A stretch of DNA of 64,000 nucleotides from Candidatus Woesearchaeota archaeon (GTDB lineage: Archaea > Nanobdellota > Nanobdellia > Woesearchaeales > UBA10216). Shown one piece after another: positions 28,578 through 36,991 of the stretch. The DNA lies in NCBI GenBank assembly GCA_016184345.1, contig JACPCV010000004.1, positions 136,985 to 200,984 of the forward strand, given 5' to 3'. Position numbers and translations under genes: made by a program. Each line of letters starts with the position of its first letter. Position 1 is the stretch's first letter. Below the pieces are notes generated by a model. It saw only the letters and a list, made by a program, of their open reading frames with translations. It made no database searches and was not told where the DNA came from.

Positions 28578-28711
28578 GGGGCCATGGGGCAGCTTGGTCT
28601 AACCTATCTGGTTTGGGACCAGATGACCCCGGTTCAAACGACCTTTTTGTTCGCGGCGGCTCACAAAAAGCTCGACCAAAAATAAAAGGCTTGAAAGTCC
28701 GGGTGGCCCCA
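28578..28711 (+). tRNA. tRNA-Pro(TGG) with a 59-nt T-loop intron (28639-28697)
   Basis: Exon 1 GGGGCCATGGGGCAGCTTGGTCTAACCTATCTGGTTTGGGACCAGATGACCCCGGTTCAAA, exon 2 TCCGGGTGGCCCCA; BHB-like TTCA/TGAA core with AAC and AGT bulges. Confidence 0.88.
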
Positions 28712-28802
28712 TTCAACCTTCTTAACAAGAAGGTTGATCAAGAAACGACTAAACTCAATAGATTTATAAACCATCCCTTAATCCAAAAAGGCAGAAGCGA
28801 AA

Positions 28803-29156
28803 ATGGCAGAACAAGCAAAGCTATACGGCTCGGTGAAGAGGTTTGGCGTCAGGTATGGCACCAAGCTCAAGGGAAAGACAGGCAAGATAGAGGCAGAAAG
28901 GAAGGAATCCACAAAGTGCCCCTACTGCAGCTACGGCAAGGCCAAGAGGGCCAACGCAGGCATATGGCACTGCGTGAAGTGCAAGAACAGGTTCACGGGA
29001 AAAGCATACTCAATAGGCACGCCCTCAGCAATAAAGGAAAACGTGACAGAGACAGAAATAAGGGTAGCAGAAGCAGCTCCAGAGGCTGAAGAGGCCTACG
29101 AAGAAGAGCAAGAAGAGGAGCAGGAAGAACAGGAAAACCAGGATGAAGCGAGGTAA
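28803..29156 (+). CDS. rpl37ae: Ribosomal protein L37Ae with acidic tail
   Basis: LYGSVKRFGVRYGTKLK...CPYC...CVKC. Confidence 0.93.
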   Translation: MAEQAKLYGSVKRFGVRYGTKLKGKTGKIEAERKESTKCPYCSYGKAKRANAGIWHCVKCKNRFTGKAYSIGTPSAIKENVTETEIRVAEAAPEAEEAYEEEQEEEQEEQENQDEAR

Positions 29157-29162
29157 TGCTTA

Positions 29163-29300
29163 ATGGCAGAATACAAGTGCTTTGAGTGCAACAAGAAAGT
29201 ATCAACAGACTACCTCAGGAAGAAGGTAAGGTGCCCATACTGCGGCAGCAAAATTCTCTACAAGCCAAGAAGGGTATCAACCAAGATAAAGGCGCGATAA
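29163..29300 (+). CDS. rpo12: DNA-directed RNA polymerase subunit P/Rpo12 (45 aa, not in ORF track)
   Basis: MAEYKCFECNKKVSTDYLRKKVRCPYCGSKILYKPRRVSTKIKAR*. Confidence 0.93.
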   Translation: MAEYKCFECNKKVSTDYLRKKVRCPYCGSKILYKPRRVSTKIKAR

Positions 29301-29319
29301 ACACATCACCTGGCGGCAG

Positions 29320-29547
29320 ATGAAATACGAGTCCACAATAAGCGTAAAGGGCGACAGCGAGCTGATAAGCAAGGTCTTTGCTTCTGAAGACAGGGAAATA
29401 AAGGGCACAGCAAGCTATAAGGTCAAAAAAAGCCGCGATGGAGTGACGTTTGCAGTGGAGGCGGAAGACAGCATCGGGCTGCGGACTGCCCTGAATTCAA
29501 TCACAAAGGTCCTGACAGTCATAGAAAAAGTAAAGCAGATTAAATGA
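29320..29547 (+). CDS. pcc1: KEOPS subunit Pcc1
   Basis: Small protein, VEAEDSIGLRTALNSITKVLTVIEKV; conserved neighbourhood. Confidence 0.85.
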   Translation: MKYESTISVKGDSELISKVFASEDREIKGTASYKVKKSRDGVTFAVEAEDSIGLRTALNSITKVLTVIEKVKQIK

Positions 29548-29882
29548 AGATGGCAGAAATACCCGAACAGGTGCAGGAAAAGGTAAGGCAGCTACAAATG
29601 CTAGAGCAGGCCCTCCAGCAGCTCCTCATGCAGAAGCAGACATTCCAGCTGCAGCTCCTGGAAACAGAGTCAGCCCTCAAGGAGCTGCAAGGGAAAGAGG
29701 AAGCCTACAAGATAGTCGGGAACGTGATGATACTTGCCAGGAAAGAAGAGCTGGAAAAGGAGCTCAAGGAAAAGAAAGAGACAACCGAGCTCAGGATAAG
29801 CTCCCTTGAAAAGCAGGAAGCAAGAACAAGGGAAAAGGCCAGCGCGCTCCAGAAGGAAGTCATCGCAGCGATGAACAAGTAA
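29544..29882 (+). CDS. pfdB: Prefoldin subunit beta
   Basis: IPEQVQEKVRQLQMLEQALQQLLMQKQTFQLQLLE; coiled coils. Confidence 0.93.
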   Translation: MKMAEIPEQVQEKVRQLQMLEQALQQLLMQKQTFQLQLLETESALKELQGKEEAYKIVGNVMILARKEELEKELKEKKETTELRISSLEKQEARTREKASALQKEVIAAMNK

Positions 29883-29891
29883 GGTGGAAAA

Positions 29892-30152
29892 ATGTTCGGG
29901 GAGAGAAAAGTTCAGACGTTAACAGACATAATCGCCTCAATCTCAGAGCTGCAGGACGACAGCACAGTGCCAAAGAACGTCAAGGAAAAGGTACAGAAGA
30001 TAATCGAGACGCTCAAGGACGAGAAGGCAGAGCTCTCAATGAGGGTGGACAAGGCGCTGCAGATACTTGACGACGTTGCAGAAGACTCAAACCTTCAGAG
30101 CTATACAAGAACACAGATATGGAACATAGTAAGCATGCTGGAAAAGGCTTAA
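29892..30152 (+). CDS. UPF0147-family protein
   Basis: Helical, VPKNVKEKVQKI, YTRTQIWNIVSMLE. Confidence 0.85.
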   Translation: MFGERKVQTLTDIIASISELQDDSTVPKNVKEKVQKIIETLKDEKAELSMRVDKALQILDDVAEDSNLQSYTRTQIWNIVSMLEKA

Positions 30153-30161
30153 AATTTCTTT

Positions 30162-30962
30162 TTATTGAACATTCAAGCTCTTCAATGTTTTAAATAACGA
30201 ACGAACTTGAGTATGGAAACTCTCTGGACTTATTCGAGAAGGCTCTAAATCCAAGCTTTCGTAAAGCAGTTCTTCAGCGTCTAGAGCTTTCTTACTCTTT
30301 ACATTATTTGTTATCAAAACAGCAGCCTTATCACCATAAACATAGTGGTCAGGATTTTGCAACAGAGGTACTGCTTTAGCAACCTTGTGATGCCATAACC
30401 ACCGTCTACTCTGGTAAAGCAATGCGAAAGTGCCAACTGCACCAAGCAAACCTACCACGCCATCAGAGCCAATCCTTTCAAAAAATTCTACAGGACGAAT
30501 CTTTGGAAGACTAAAATATAAATATTCACCAATACCAGCTCCAGCTGCGGCACCTGCCGCCAACAGGGAATAAGCCCCTTTTGAAGCGAGCCAAGGCGTT
30601 GCTTCAAGAACCATTTGTGTTAAGACATCCGTGTTCTGCACCACTTCCTCAATATTAGCAGTTTCTCCTTCAGAAGAAACAAACAGATATTCAGTCCTTT
30701 CCTCGTTTTTATATCGACGCATATAAGCCGCAACAGCAGCACTTAAAGGTTCAGTTCTATCCTCTGCAACGTAGTAAGGCCTAGCATTACCCTGCCGTAT
30801 GTAGAAAACCCATGAGCCTTTACCTGTGTCGAGACGTCTTTCAAGGTTATAACCCAAATATTCCATTGTCTCTGAGAGTTTAGTTGGCTGTACCATATCA
30901 TTCCACCAACTCAACACCCCACTAGAAACAGCGTCAATTGTAGAATTACTGGTTTTCTGCAT
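30162..30962 (-). CDS. Hypothetical membrane protein, paralogue A
   Basis: GKGSWVFYIRQG...YLFVSSEGETANIEEVVQNTDVLTQMVLE parallels the neighbour at 31038-31763. Confidence 0.6.
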   Translation of the reverse strand: MQKTSNSTIDAVSSGVLSWWNDMVQPTKLSETMEYLGYNLERRLDTGKGSWVFYIRQGNARPYYVAEDRTEPLSAAVAAYMRRYKNEERTEYLFVSSEGETANIEEVVQNTDVLTQMVLEATPWLASKGAYSLLAAGAAAGAGIGEYLYFSLPKIRPVEFFERIGSDGVVGLLGAVGTFALLYQSRRWLWHHKVAKAVPLLQNPDHYVYGDKAAVLITNNVKSKKALDAEELLYESLDLEPSRISPESFHTQVRSLFKTLKSLNVQ

Positions 30963-31000
30963 ACCTATTGCGCTTAAAGATGGTGAATAAATAGATTATG

Positions 31001-31030
31001 TCGGCAAATGCCTATATCCTTTTAAAGAGC
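31001..31030 (-). promoter_or_regulatory. Promoter/operator repeat, copy 1
   Basis: TCGGCAAATGCCTATATCCTTTTAAAGAGC, identical to 31802-31831; both 39 nt from an ORF start. Confidence 0.75.
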
Positions 31031-31037
31031 ATAGGAA

Positions 31038-31763
31038 TCAATTTTCACTCCTACCTTGGGCAAGCGCATTTAAAAAAGCCTCCCTTGATACGTTACTTGC
31101 ACCGGTTTGCAACAAGCCCGCATATGCCATTTCAACATTAAGTAATTTCACAATTTCTCCTCCGTAAATATACCCTGTTGGGTTTAATAAATGCGACGCG
31201 TCTTTTCTGGAAATTTTTTCAGTTATATCTATCGAGCCCGCCAATCCGCCTGACCAACACCCGCCAAAAAAGGCTGCGAATGCGTCCAGCATAATCCTTG
31301 ATTGTAGGTTAGTACCACCACTACTAGCGATGTAAACTTCGAGACTTATAACCGAGGCCGCACCGCCTAGAGCACCCCATCTAAGTGCTAATTCTACATT
31401 ACTCGACACACTCTTCTCTAAGAAGCCGTAAGTTATAACCTGTGCATTATGGGCGATTTCTTCAAGGTCGGGATGGCTGCCTGGCCGTGACATAAAAAGA
31501 TAGCCGGCTTTATAGCTATATTCACCCCTATAGACTGCCACAGCAGAACCAATGGCCTCGCCTGTTTGCGCACCGGGGTTTTCCCTCATAAAGAGATACC
31601 ATGAACCACGTTTAGCTCTAACGCTAATCGTGTCAGTGCGGGCAAAACCTATAGAGGCTAAACCTGCTGAGAACTTGGCGAGATCTGCGGAATATCCCCC
31701 CTCTCCCAGCCAAACTATGCCGCTAGCAACATCTTCTAACGTCTTCTTGCTAATCTCAGGCAT
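31038..31763 (-). CDS. Hypothetical membrane protein, paralogue B
   Basis: KRGSWYLFMRENPG...YLFMSRPGSHPDLEEIAHNAQVITYGFLEK. Confidence 0.6.
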   Translation of the reverse strand: MPEISKKTLEDVASGIVWLGEGGYSADLAKFSAGLASIGFARTDTISVRAKRGSWYLFMRENPGAQTGEAIGSAVAVYRGEYSYKAGYLFMSRPGSHPDLEEIAHNAQVITYGFLEKSVSSNVELALRWGALGGAASVISLEVYIASSGGTNLQSRIMLDAFAAFFGGCWSGGLAGSIDITEKISRKDASHLLNPTGYIYGGEIVKLLNVEMAYAGLLQTGASNVSREAFLNALAQGRSEN

Positions 31764-31801
31764 GATTAAGCGGTAAGCCAGAAGCCATAATTAAGCTTAT
31801 A

Positions 31802-31831
31802 TCGGCAAATGCCTATATCCTTTTAAAGAGC
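31802..31831 (-). promoter_or_regulatory. Promoter/operator repeat, copy 2 (overlaps 3' end of HTH gene)
   Basis: Perfect 30-bp match to 31001-31030; TATA-like TTTAAAAG and palindromic GGCA-AA-TGCC. Confidence 0.75.
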
Positions 31832-32460
31832 GCTGGCATAAGCTTCTTCTCAGCCACCTGAAGATGGAACTGAAAAGTAGAGTAGGAAAGACCCAGTTCC
31901 GTAGCGAGTTCGACAAGCTTTACCTTACGCGGAACGTCATAATAACCGCGGGCAATAGCCAGCTCCACAGCCCGGCGCTGCTTTGCAGTAAGCTCAGGCA
32001 TGAGATAAGTGATGCCGATATTGGAAAGCTTCTTTTGAACACACCACTGAAGGCGGGCATTGTCTCCCCTAAAGCCATCCACCACTCTCAGCAAAGTCCG
32101 CTTATCACAGCTTGCAAGCTCAAGAATGTATTCACCTTTCTCATTTACTACAACAGGTTTTGCATGAATGATTTCGGGGCTGTACAATGGCATGATGCGC
32201 AAAGGATGCTTAACCACATTCACCATGAAGTCGCCATTCACATGCATCCGTACAACCCTGGAATCCTTAGCTACGTCGCGCAGAAAACGCCTCTTGCCAT
32301 GTTCCGGGCCAGAAATTATTCCGGCAAGAGTAACGTGAAGCCTGCCATTGAGCACAGCACTGGAAACAGGATAACCCGTCAAAGTAACTCCAAACTTCCT
32401 TGTTCTGCTTCCAAGCAGGTCTGACGGCTTATACGAATAGACAAGCTTCGCAACCCACAT
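31813..32460 (-). CDS. HTH_10 (bacterio-opsin activator-like) regulator
   Basis: LTAKQRRAVELAIARGYYDVPRKVKLVELATELGLSYSTFQFHLQVAEKKL. Confidence 0.82.
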   Translation of the reverse strand: MWVAKLVYSYKPSDLLGSRTRKFGVTLTGYPVSSAVLNGRLHVTLAGIISGPEHGKRRFLRDVAKDSRVVRMHVNGDFMVNVVKHPLRIMPLYSPEIIHAKPVVVNEKGEYILELASCDKRTLLRVVDGFRGDNARLQWCVQKKLSNIGITYLMPELTAKQRRAVELAIARGYYDVPRKVKLVELATELGLSYSTFQFHLQVAEKKLMPALFKRI

Positions 32461-32514
32461 AAATACGACTAATAAATAAAAGCTTAAAAAGGTTGCCACA
32501 AAACCAGAGAGCAG

Positions 32515-32577
32515 ATGGTAAGCTACGAAGAGGATGTAAGGTCGCTGCAGAAAGGGCCGGGAAAACAAAAAGCTTAA
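32515..32577 (+). pseudogene. Orphan duplicated 5' end of the DRG GTPase gene
   Basis: MVSYEEDVRSLQKGPGKQKA* versus MPSYEEDIRSLQEE at 33982; 31/36 nt identical; TATA agcttaaaaagg upstream. Confidence 0.75.
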
Positions 32578-32603
32578 ATATTAGTAATATAATAATTAGT
32601 AAT

Positions 32604-33977
32604 ATGTTACTAAATTTTGTGGATAGGGAGAAAGAGCTCAAGATACTTGAAGAAAGGTACACTTCAAATAAAGCCGAACTCGTGCCCATATACGGCAGAA
32701 GAAGGGTAGGGAAGACAGAGCTGATAAAACAGTTTATCAAAAACAAGCCGCATTTTTACTTCCTCGCCAAAAAAAAGAAGCTAGACGACGAAAGGGAAAG
32801 GTTTAGACTCAAATTTTCAAAAGATTTAAACGTTTTTATTCCTGAAGCGAAAGATTGGGACACCGTCTTCGGGAGTATATGTAAAAATTACAAGCATAGG
32901 CTTATTATTGTAATAGACGAATTCCCTTTTTGGATAGAAAAAGACAAGTCAATATTGTCAGATTTCCAGCACCTCTGGGACGAGACCTTAAACAACAGCA
33001 ACATTTTTCTTATACTGTGCGGCTCTTACGTCAGCGTAATGGAAACTGATGTGCTCGGATACAGAAGCCCGCTGTATGGCAGAAGAACCGCCCAGATAGA
33101 AGTAAACAAACTCGGGTTTAAAGACTTCATAAAATTCTTCCCGGGATGGAAACCAGAAGATACAATAATGGCTTACGGAGCATTGGACGGCATACCATTT
33201 TATATAAAAGAATTTGAGCTTAACAAAAGCTTTTCTGAAAACGTCAACAGCACTTTTTGGAAAAGCGGCTCTATTTTGAACAAGGAGGCGGAATTCCTGC
33301 TGTCTCAGGAACTAAGAGAAGTAGAAGTGTACATGAGCATACTGAGAAGCATCTTTGAAGGGGCCAGCAAACTGAACGAAATAGCAACAAAGAGCCATGT
33401 CGACATTACAAACATTAATAAGTACATTAAGGTGCTGATTAACTTAAAATTCGTTGCAACAGAGTCTCCAGTTGTCGTTAACAGGCCAAAAAGGAAAAAT
33501 TTCGTGTATAAAATAACTGACAATTTTTTCAGCTTCTGGCTAAATTATGTATATCCCTTTAAAGACGACATAGAAATAGGCGAGATTAAACACCTTAAAA
33601 GGTTCTTCCGAAAGGATTACGACAGGTACGCCGGGCTTATTTTTGAAAAAATATGCAAACAAATTGTCCAAAATCTAAAGCTTCCTCTGCGCCCGACAAA
33701 CATAGGCAGGTGGTGGCATAAAGAAAAGGAGATAGATTTAATCTGCTTAGATGACAACAGGAAAGAGGCTTTATTCATTGAAGTCAAATGGTCTGAATTA
33801 AAAAAGCGAGATGCAGTAAACATCCTCACAGAACTAAAGGAAAAATCCAAATTCTTTGAGTGGAGCAGAAGAAAGGAATATTTCGGGCTTATTGGAAAAA
33901 AGGTTTTAGGCAAAGAAAAGCTTAGGAAACACGGGTTTTTAATTTGGGATTTGGAAGACATAAAGAAGTCGCTTTAG
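32604..33977 (+). CDS. DUF234-type archaeal ATPase
   Basis: FVDREKELKIL...PIYGRRRVGKTELIKQF; C-terminal nuclease-like EKEIDLICLDDNRKEALFIEVKW. Confidence 0.85.
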   Translation: MLLNFVDREKELKILEERYTSNKAELVPIYGRRRVGKTELIKQFIKNKPHFYFLAKKKKLDDERERFRLKFSKDLNVFIPEAKDWDTVFGSICKNYKHRLIIVIDEFPFWIEKDKSILSDFQHLWDETLNNSNIFLILCGSYVSVMETDVLGYRSPLYGRRTAQIEVNKLGFKDFIKFFPGWKPEDTIMAYGALDGIPFYIKEFELNKSFSENVNSTFWKSGSILNKEAEFLLSQELREVEVYMSILRSIFEGASKLNEIATKSHVDITNINKYIKVLINLKFVATESPVVVNRPKRKNFVYKITDNFFSFWLNYVYPFKDDIEIGEIKHLKRFFRKDYDRYAGLIFEKICKQIVQNLKLPLRPTNIGRWWHKEKEIDLICLDDNRKEALFIEVKWSELKKRDAVNILTELKEKSKFFEWSRRKEYFGLIGKKVLGKEKLRKHGFLIWDLEDIKKSL

Positions 33978-33981
33978 GAAC

Positions 33982-35103
33982 ATGCCAAGCTACGAAGAGG
34001 ATATAAGGTCACTGCAAGAGGAGATTTCAAAAACCCAGTACAACAAGGCCACGCAGCACCACATCGGGCTGCTCAAGGCAAAAATAGCCAGAATCAGGGA
34101 AAAGGCAGCCGCAAGGTCAAAAGGCGGCAAAAAGGGCGAGGGGTTCTCAGTCAGGAGAACAGGGGATGCAACGGTAATACTTGTAGGCTTTCCGTCTGTA
34201 GGAAAGTCAACGCTTCTGAACAGGATAACAAACGCAGAGTCAAAGACAGCAGCATACGCATTCACAACGCTAACGTGCATACCGGGCATGCTTGACTACA
34301 ACGGCGCAAAGATACAGATACTTGACGTGCCAGGAATCCTGAAAGGCGCAGCATCAGGCCTCGGCAGGGGCAAGGAAGTCATAGCTGTCGCAAGGAACGC
34401 CGACCTCGCCATCATAATGGCAGACATATTCACGGTAAGCCACGTTGACGTGCTGAAAAGGGAGCTGGAAGAGGCAGACATAAGGCTAAACCAGCAGCCG
34501 CCGGACATCACGCTAACAAGGAAGGAAAGGGGAGGGCTGAGCATAGCAACAACAGTAAAGCTGACAAAACTGGACCACGAAACAATAAAATCAATCCTTA
34601 ACGAATTCAGGATTGTAAGCGCAGACATAGTCATAAGGCAGGACATAGACGCAGACCAACTCATTGACTTCCTTGAAGGCAACAGGAAATACCTGCCAGC
34701 CATAGTCGTGGTAAACAAGGTAGACGCGCTCACCCCTGAAGGGCTGAAGCAGCTTGAGGCGCAGCTGCAGGCAACAGAGATAGCAAAGACAAGGGCCAAG
34801 CAGATTCTCATCTCTGCAGAGAAAAACGTCAACCTTGAAAGGCTGAAAGAGGAGATTTACAACAACCTGTCGCTAATGAGGGTATACCTGAAAGAGGTTG
34901 GCAGGAAGCCGGACATGGAAAAGCCGCTAATCATGCGAAACACAGACACCGTCAAGCAGGTATGCGAGAAGCTGCACCGCGACTTCGTTGCGAAGTTCAA
35001 GTTCGCAAAGGTATGGGGGAAATCAGCCAAGTTCCCGGGACAGAAATTCAAGATAGACCACAAGCTCGCTGACAGGGACGTGGTGGAGATACACCTCAGA
35101 TAA
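33982..35103 (+). CDS. DRG/OBG-family GTP-binding protein
   Basis: VGFPSVGKSTLLNRIT; YAFTTLTCIPGML; NKVD; C-terminal TGS domain. Confidence 0.95.
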   Translation: MPSYEEDIRSLQEEISKTQYNKATQHHIGLLKAKIARIREKAAARSKGGKKGEGFSVRRTGDATVILVGFPSVGKSTLLNRITNAESKTAAYAFTTLTCIPGMLDYNGAKIQILDVPGILKGAASGLGRGKEVIAVARNADLAIIMADIFTVSHVDVLKRELEEADIRLNQQPPDITLTRKERGGLSIATTVKLTKLDHETIKSILNEFRIVSADIVIRQDIDADQLIDFLEGNRKYLPAIVVVNKVDALTPEGLKQLEAQLQATEIAKTRAKQILISAEKNVNLERLKEEIYNNLSLMRVYLKEVGRKPDMEKPLIMRNTDTVKQVCEKLHRDFVAKFKFAKVWGKSAKFPGQKFKIDHKLADRDVVEIHLR

Positions 35104-35200
35104 GCGTCATATTTAACTTAGCCAAGCGTGCCCACGAGGAACATTAAGCTCTTTATTTCTGCATGCCCACGAACTTATGAACAAAAGATTTAAATATTTA

Positions 35201-35227
35201 AACGTATAAAACGTAATAAACGTATAT
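35201..35227 (+). promoter_or_regulatory. Triple 9-bp operator of VapBC-like module
   Basis: AACGTATAA-AACGTAATA-AACGTATAT downstream of TATA-like tttaaatattta. Confidence 0.65.
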
Positions 35228-35242
35228 GACAAAGGTGATAAT

Positions 35243-35464
35243 ATGGTAAGCATAACTCTGGCAGTGCCGGAGGATCTGAAGCAGGAAATGGACGCCTTTC
35301 CTGAAATGAACTGGAGCGCTGTAGCGAGAGAAGCAATAAGAAAAAGACTGCTGATGCTGGAGAAGTTTAAGGCGTTTACCAGAGAAAGCACGCTTACAGA
35401 GGAAGAAGCCTTGGAGTTGGGCAGAAAAGTCAGTGAAAGAGCCATGAAAAGACACAAGGCTTGA
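35243..35464 (+). CDS. VapB-like RHH antitoxin
   Basis: VSITLAVPEDLKQEMDAFPEMNWSAVAREAIRKRL. Confidence 0.85.
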   Translation: MVSITLAVPEDLKQEMDAFPEMNWSAVAREAIRKRLLMLEKFKAFTRESTLTEEEALELGRKVSERAMKRHKA

Positions 35465-35466
35465 AA

Positions 35467-35868
35467 ATGGAACTAGTCATAGATGCTAATACGCTATTTT
35501 CTGCACTTATTAAAAACGGCAAAACCGCTGAGCTTCTGTTTGAAAAAAGCATCAGATTATATTCGCCAGAATTTGTCATTGAAGAATTCCTAAAATACGA
35601 AGAGTTCATAATGGAAAAGACTTCAAGAACGAAAGAAGAGCTTGTTGAAATTATGCACTTGCTAAAAGATGTAATTGAAGTTGCGCCAAAAGAAGATTAC
35701 TCTGAATTCGTACGAGAGGCTGAAGCCATCTCACCTGATGAAAAGGATGTAATGTATTTTGCTTTGGCACTAAAGCTTAAGTGCGGCATCTGGTCCAATG
35801 ACAAAGAGCTACAGGAGCAGGATAAGGTCAAAGTTTATTCAACAGCCGAAGTAATGAAGCTTGTTTAG
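35467..35868 (+). CDS. PIN-domain toxin (VapC-like)
   Basis: LVIDANTLFSALI...SPDEKDVMYFALALKLKCGIWSNDK. Confidence 0.85.
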   Translation: MELVIDANTLFSALIKNGKTAELLFEKSIRLYSPEFVIEEFLKYEEFIMEKTSRTKEELVEIMHLLKDVIEVAPKEDYSEFVREAEAISPDEKDVMYFALALKLKCGIWSNDKELQEQDKVKVYSTAEVMKLV

Positions 35869-35878
35869 GCATTGAACT

Positions 35879-36991
35879 CTACTTCTGCATGCCCATGAAC
35901 TCGCCCCAGTAGTGGCCGCTCTCGCTGCTTGAGTCGGAAACGTCAGCAGCTGCAGCTGCCTTCGCGATTGGTTTCGACAACACTGATTTTTTCCTCTTCC
36001 TTGCCGGAGACTTTTTGGCTACTGCGGCGGCTGATGCCTTTTTTCTCAGCTTCCTGGCATGCTTGGGAGCATGCGCGGCTGCTGCAGGAACAACTTTCGT
36101 TTCAGTCACGGCTCCGCCAAGGGCAGACTCTGAAACTGAAGTAACATAAGTCACGGGCTCAACCTCTGGAGGCTTGTGAAAAACTACAGGAGCAGCCGGC
36201 TTTGCAGCTACACTCCGCCTCGCCAGCCTTGGCTTCTTCCTTACAACACGCCTGCTTTTCTCAACTGCCGGCTCTTCTGCTGTTGCAAAGGGAGCGACAT
36301 TGAGCATCTTGCTTGGCGGGACAGAAAACTTTCCTTCCTCAATTGCAGAGCGGCACATGTCCTCGCAAACCTGAAGCAGCCGCCTCGGGTTGCCCTGCGC
36401 CTTCCGGTAAGCCATAAGGATAACCTCATTTGAAATCAGGGGAAGGTTGCCAATCCTGCTTCTAATCAGGGAGATTGCCTGCTCAGGCGTTGGCCTGGAA
36501 AGGCGAACCAGATTGCCATTCATCATCGCCCTGAGCTCGCCTTTAAAGCCGTTGTCAGGGTACTTTGTGCCAAAGAAAACAACAGACTTTATGTTGCCGC
36601 TTTTGTAGAACTCAACAATCTCTGAGCTGCTGCCCTCCAGAAGGTTTTGCGCCTCATCAACAACGAGTATCATGCCGCTTGGGAGACTGCCTGTGATGAA
36701 ATTTGCAAGGGATGAGCGCTTCAGGAGCTCCTTTACCCCAATATCCTGGGAGGGCGCAGCATGGGCATAGATAACCTTCCTCCTTCCCCCAAAGCGGCTG
36801 ATTATGCTTTTCAGCAGGGTTGTCTTGCCATGGCCAAGGGGAGCCTCAACAAACACGACCTTGCCAGTGTCAATCCCTGAAATGACTTCACCAATGTTTT
36901 GGCCGAACAGCTCGTAGCTGAAAGCTGCAGGCTTTATGGAAAACGGATTGCTGCCAAAACCAAGCTTTTTGAACCAGACATCAGCCATCAA
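35879..36991 (-). CDS. ExeA-like AAA ATPase with basic, Ala-rich C-terminal tail
   Basis: VFVEAPLGHGKTTLLKSI; MILVVDEAQNLLE. Confidence 0.8.
   Translation of the reverse strand: MMADVWFKKLGFGSNPFSIKPAAFSYELFGQNIGEVISGIDTGKVVFVEAPLGHGKTTLLKSIISRFGGRRKVIYAHAAPSQDIGVKELLKRSSLANFITGSLPSGMILVVDEAQNLLEGSSSEIVEFYKSGNIKSVVFFGTKYPDNGFKGELRAMMNGNLVRLSRPTPEQAISLIRSRIGNLPLISNEVILMAYRKAQGNPRRLLQVCEDMCRSAIEEGKFSVPPSKMLNVAPFATAEEPAVEKSRRVVRKKPRLARRSVAAKPAAPVVFHKPPEVEPVTYVTSVSESALGGAVTETKVVPAAAAHAPKHARKLRKKASAAAVAKKSPARKRKKSVLSKPIAKAAAAADVSDSSSESGHYWGEFMGMQK

Noticed and set aside
28613-29089. Plus-strand ORF of 158 aa
   Set aside because: Covers the tRNA-Pro gene, its intron and an out-of-frame part of L37Ae; no recognisable product.
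35197-35227. CRISPR-like short repeat array
   Set aside because: Only three 9-bp units without spacers, in a promoter; read as an operator. No CRISPR array or cas gene seen in the window.
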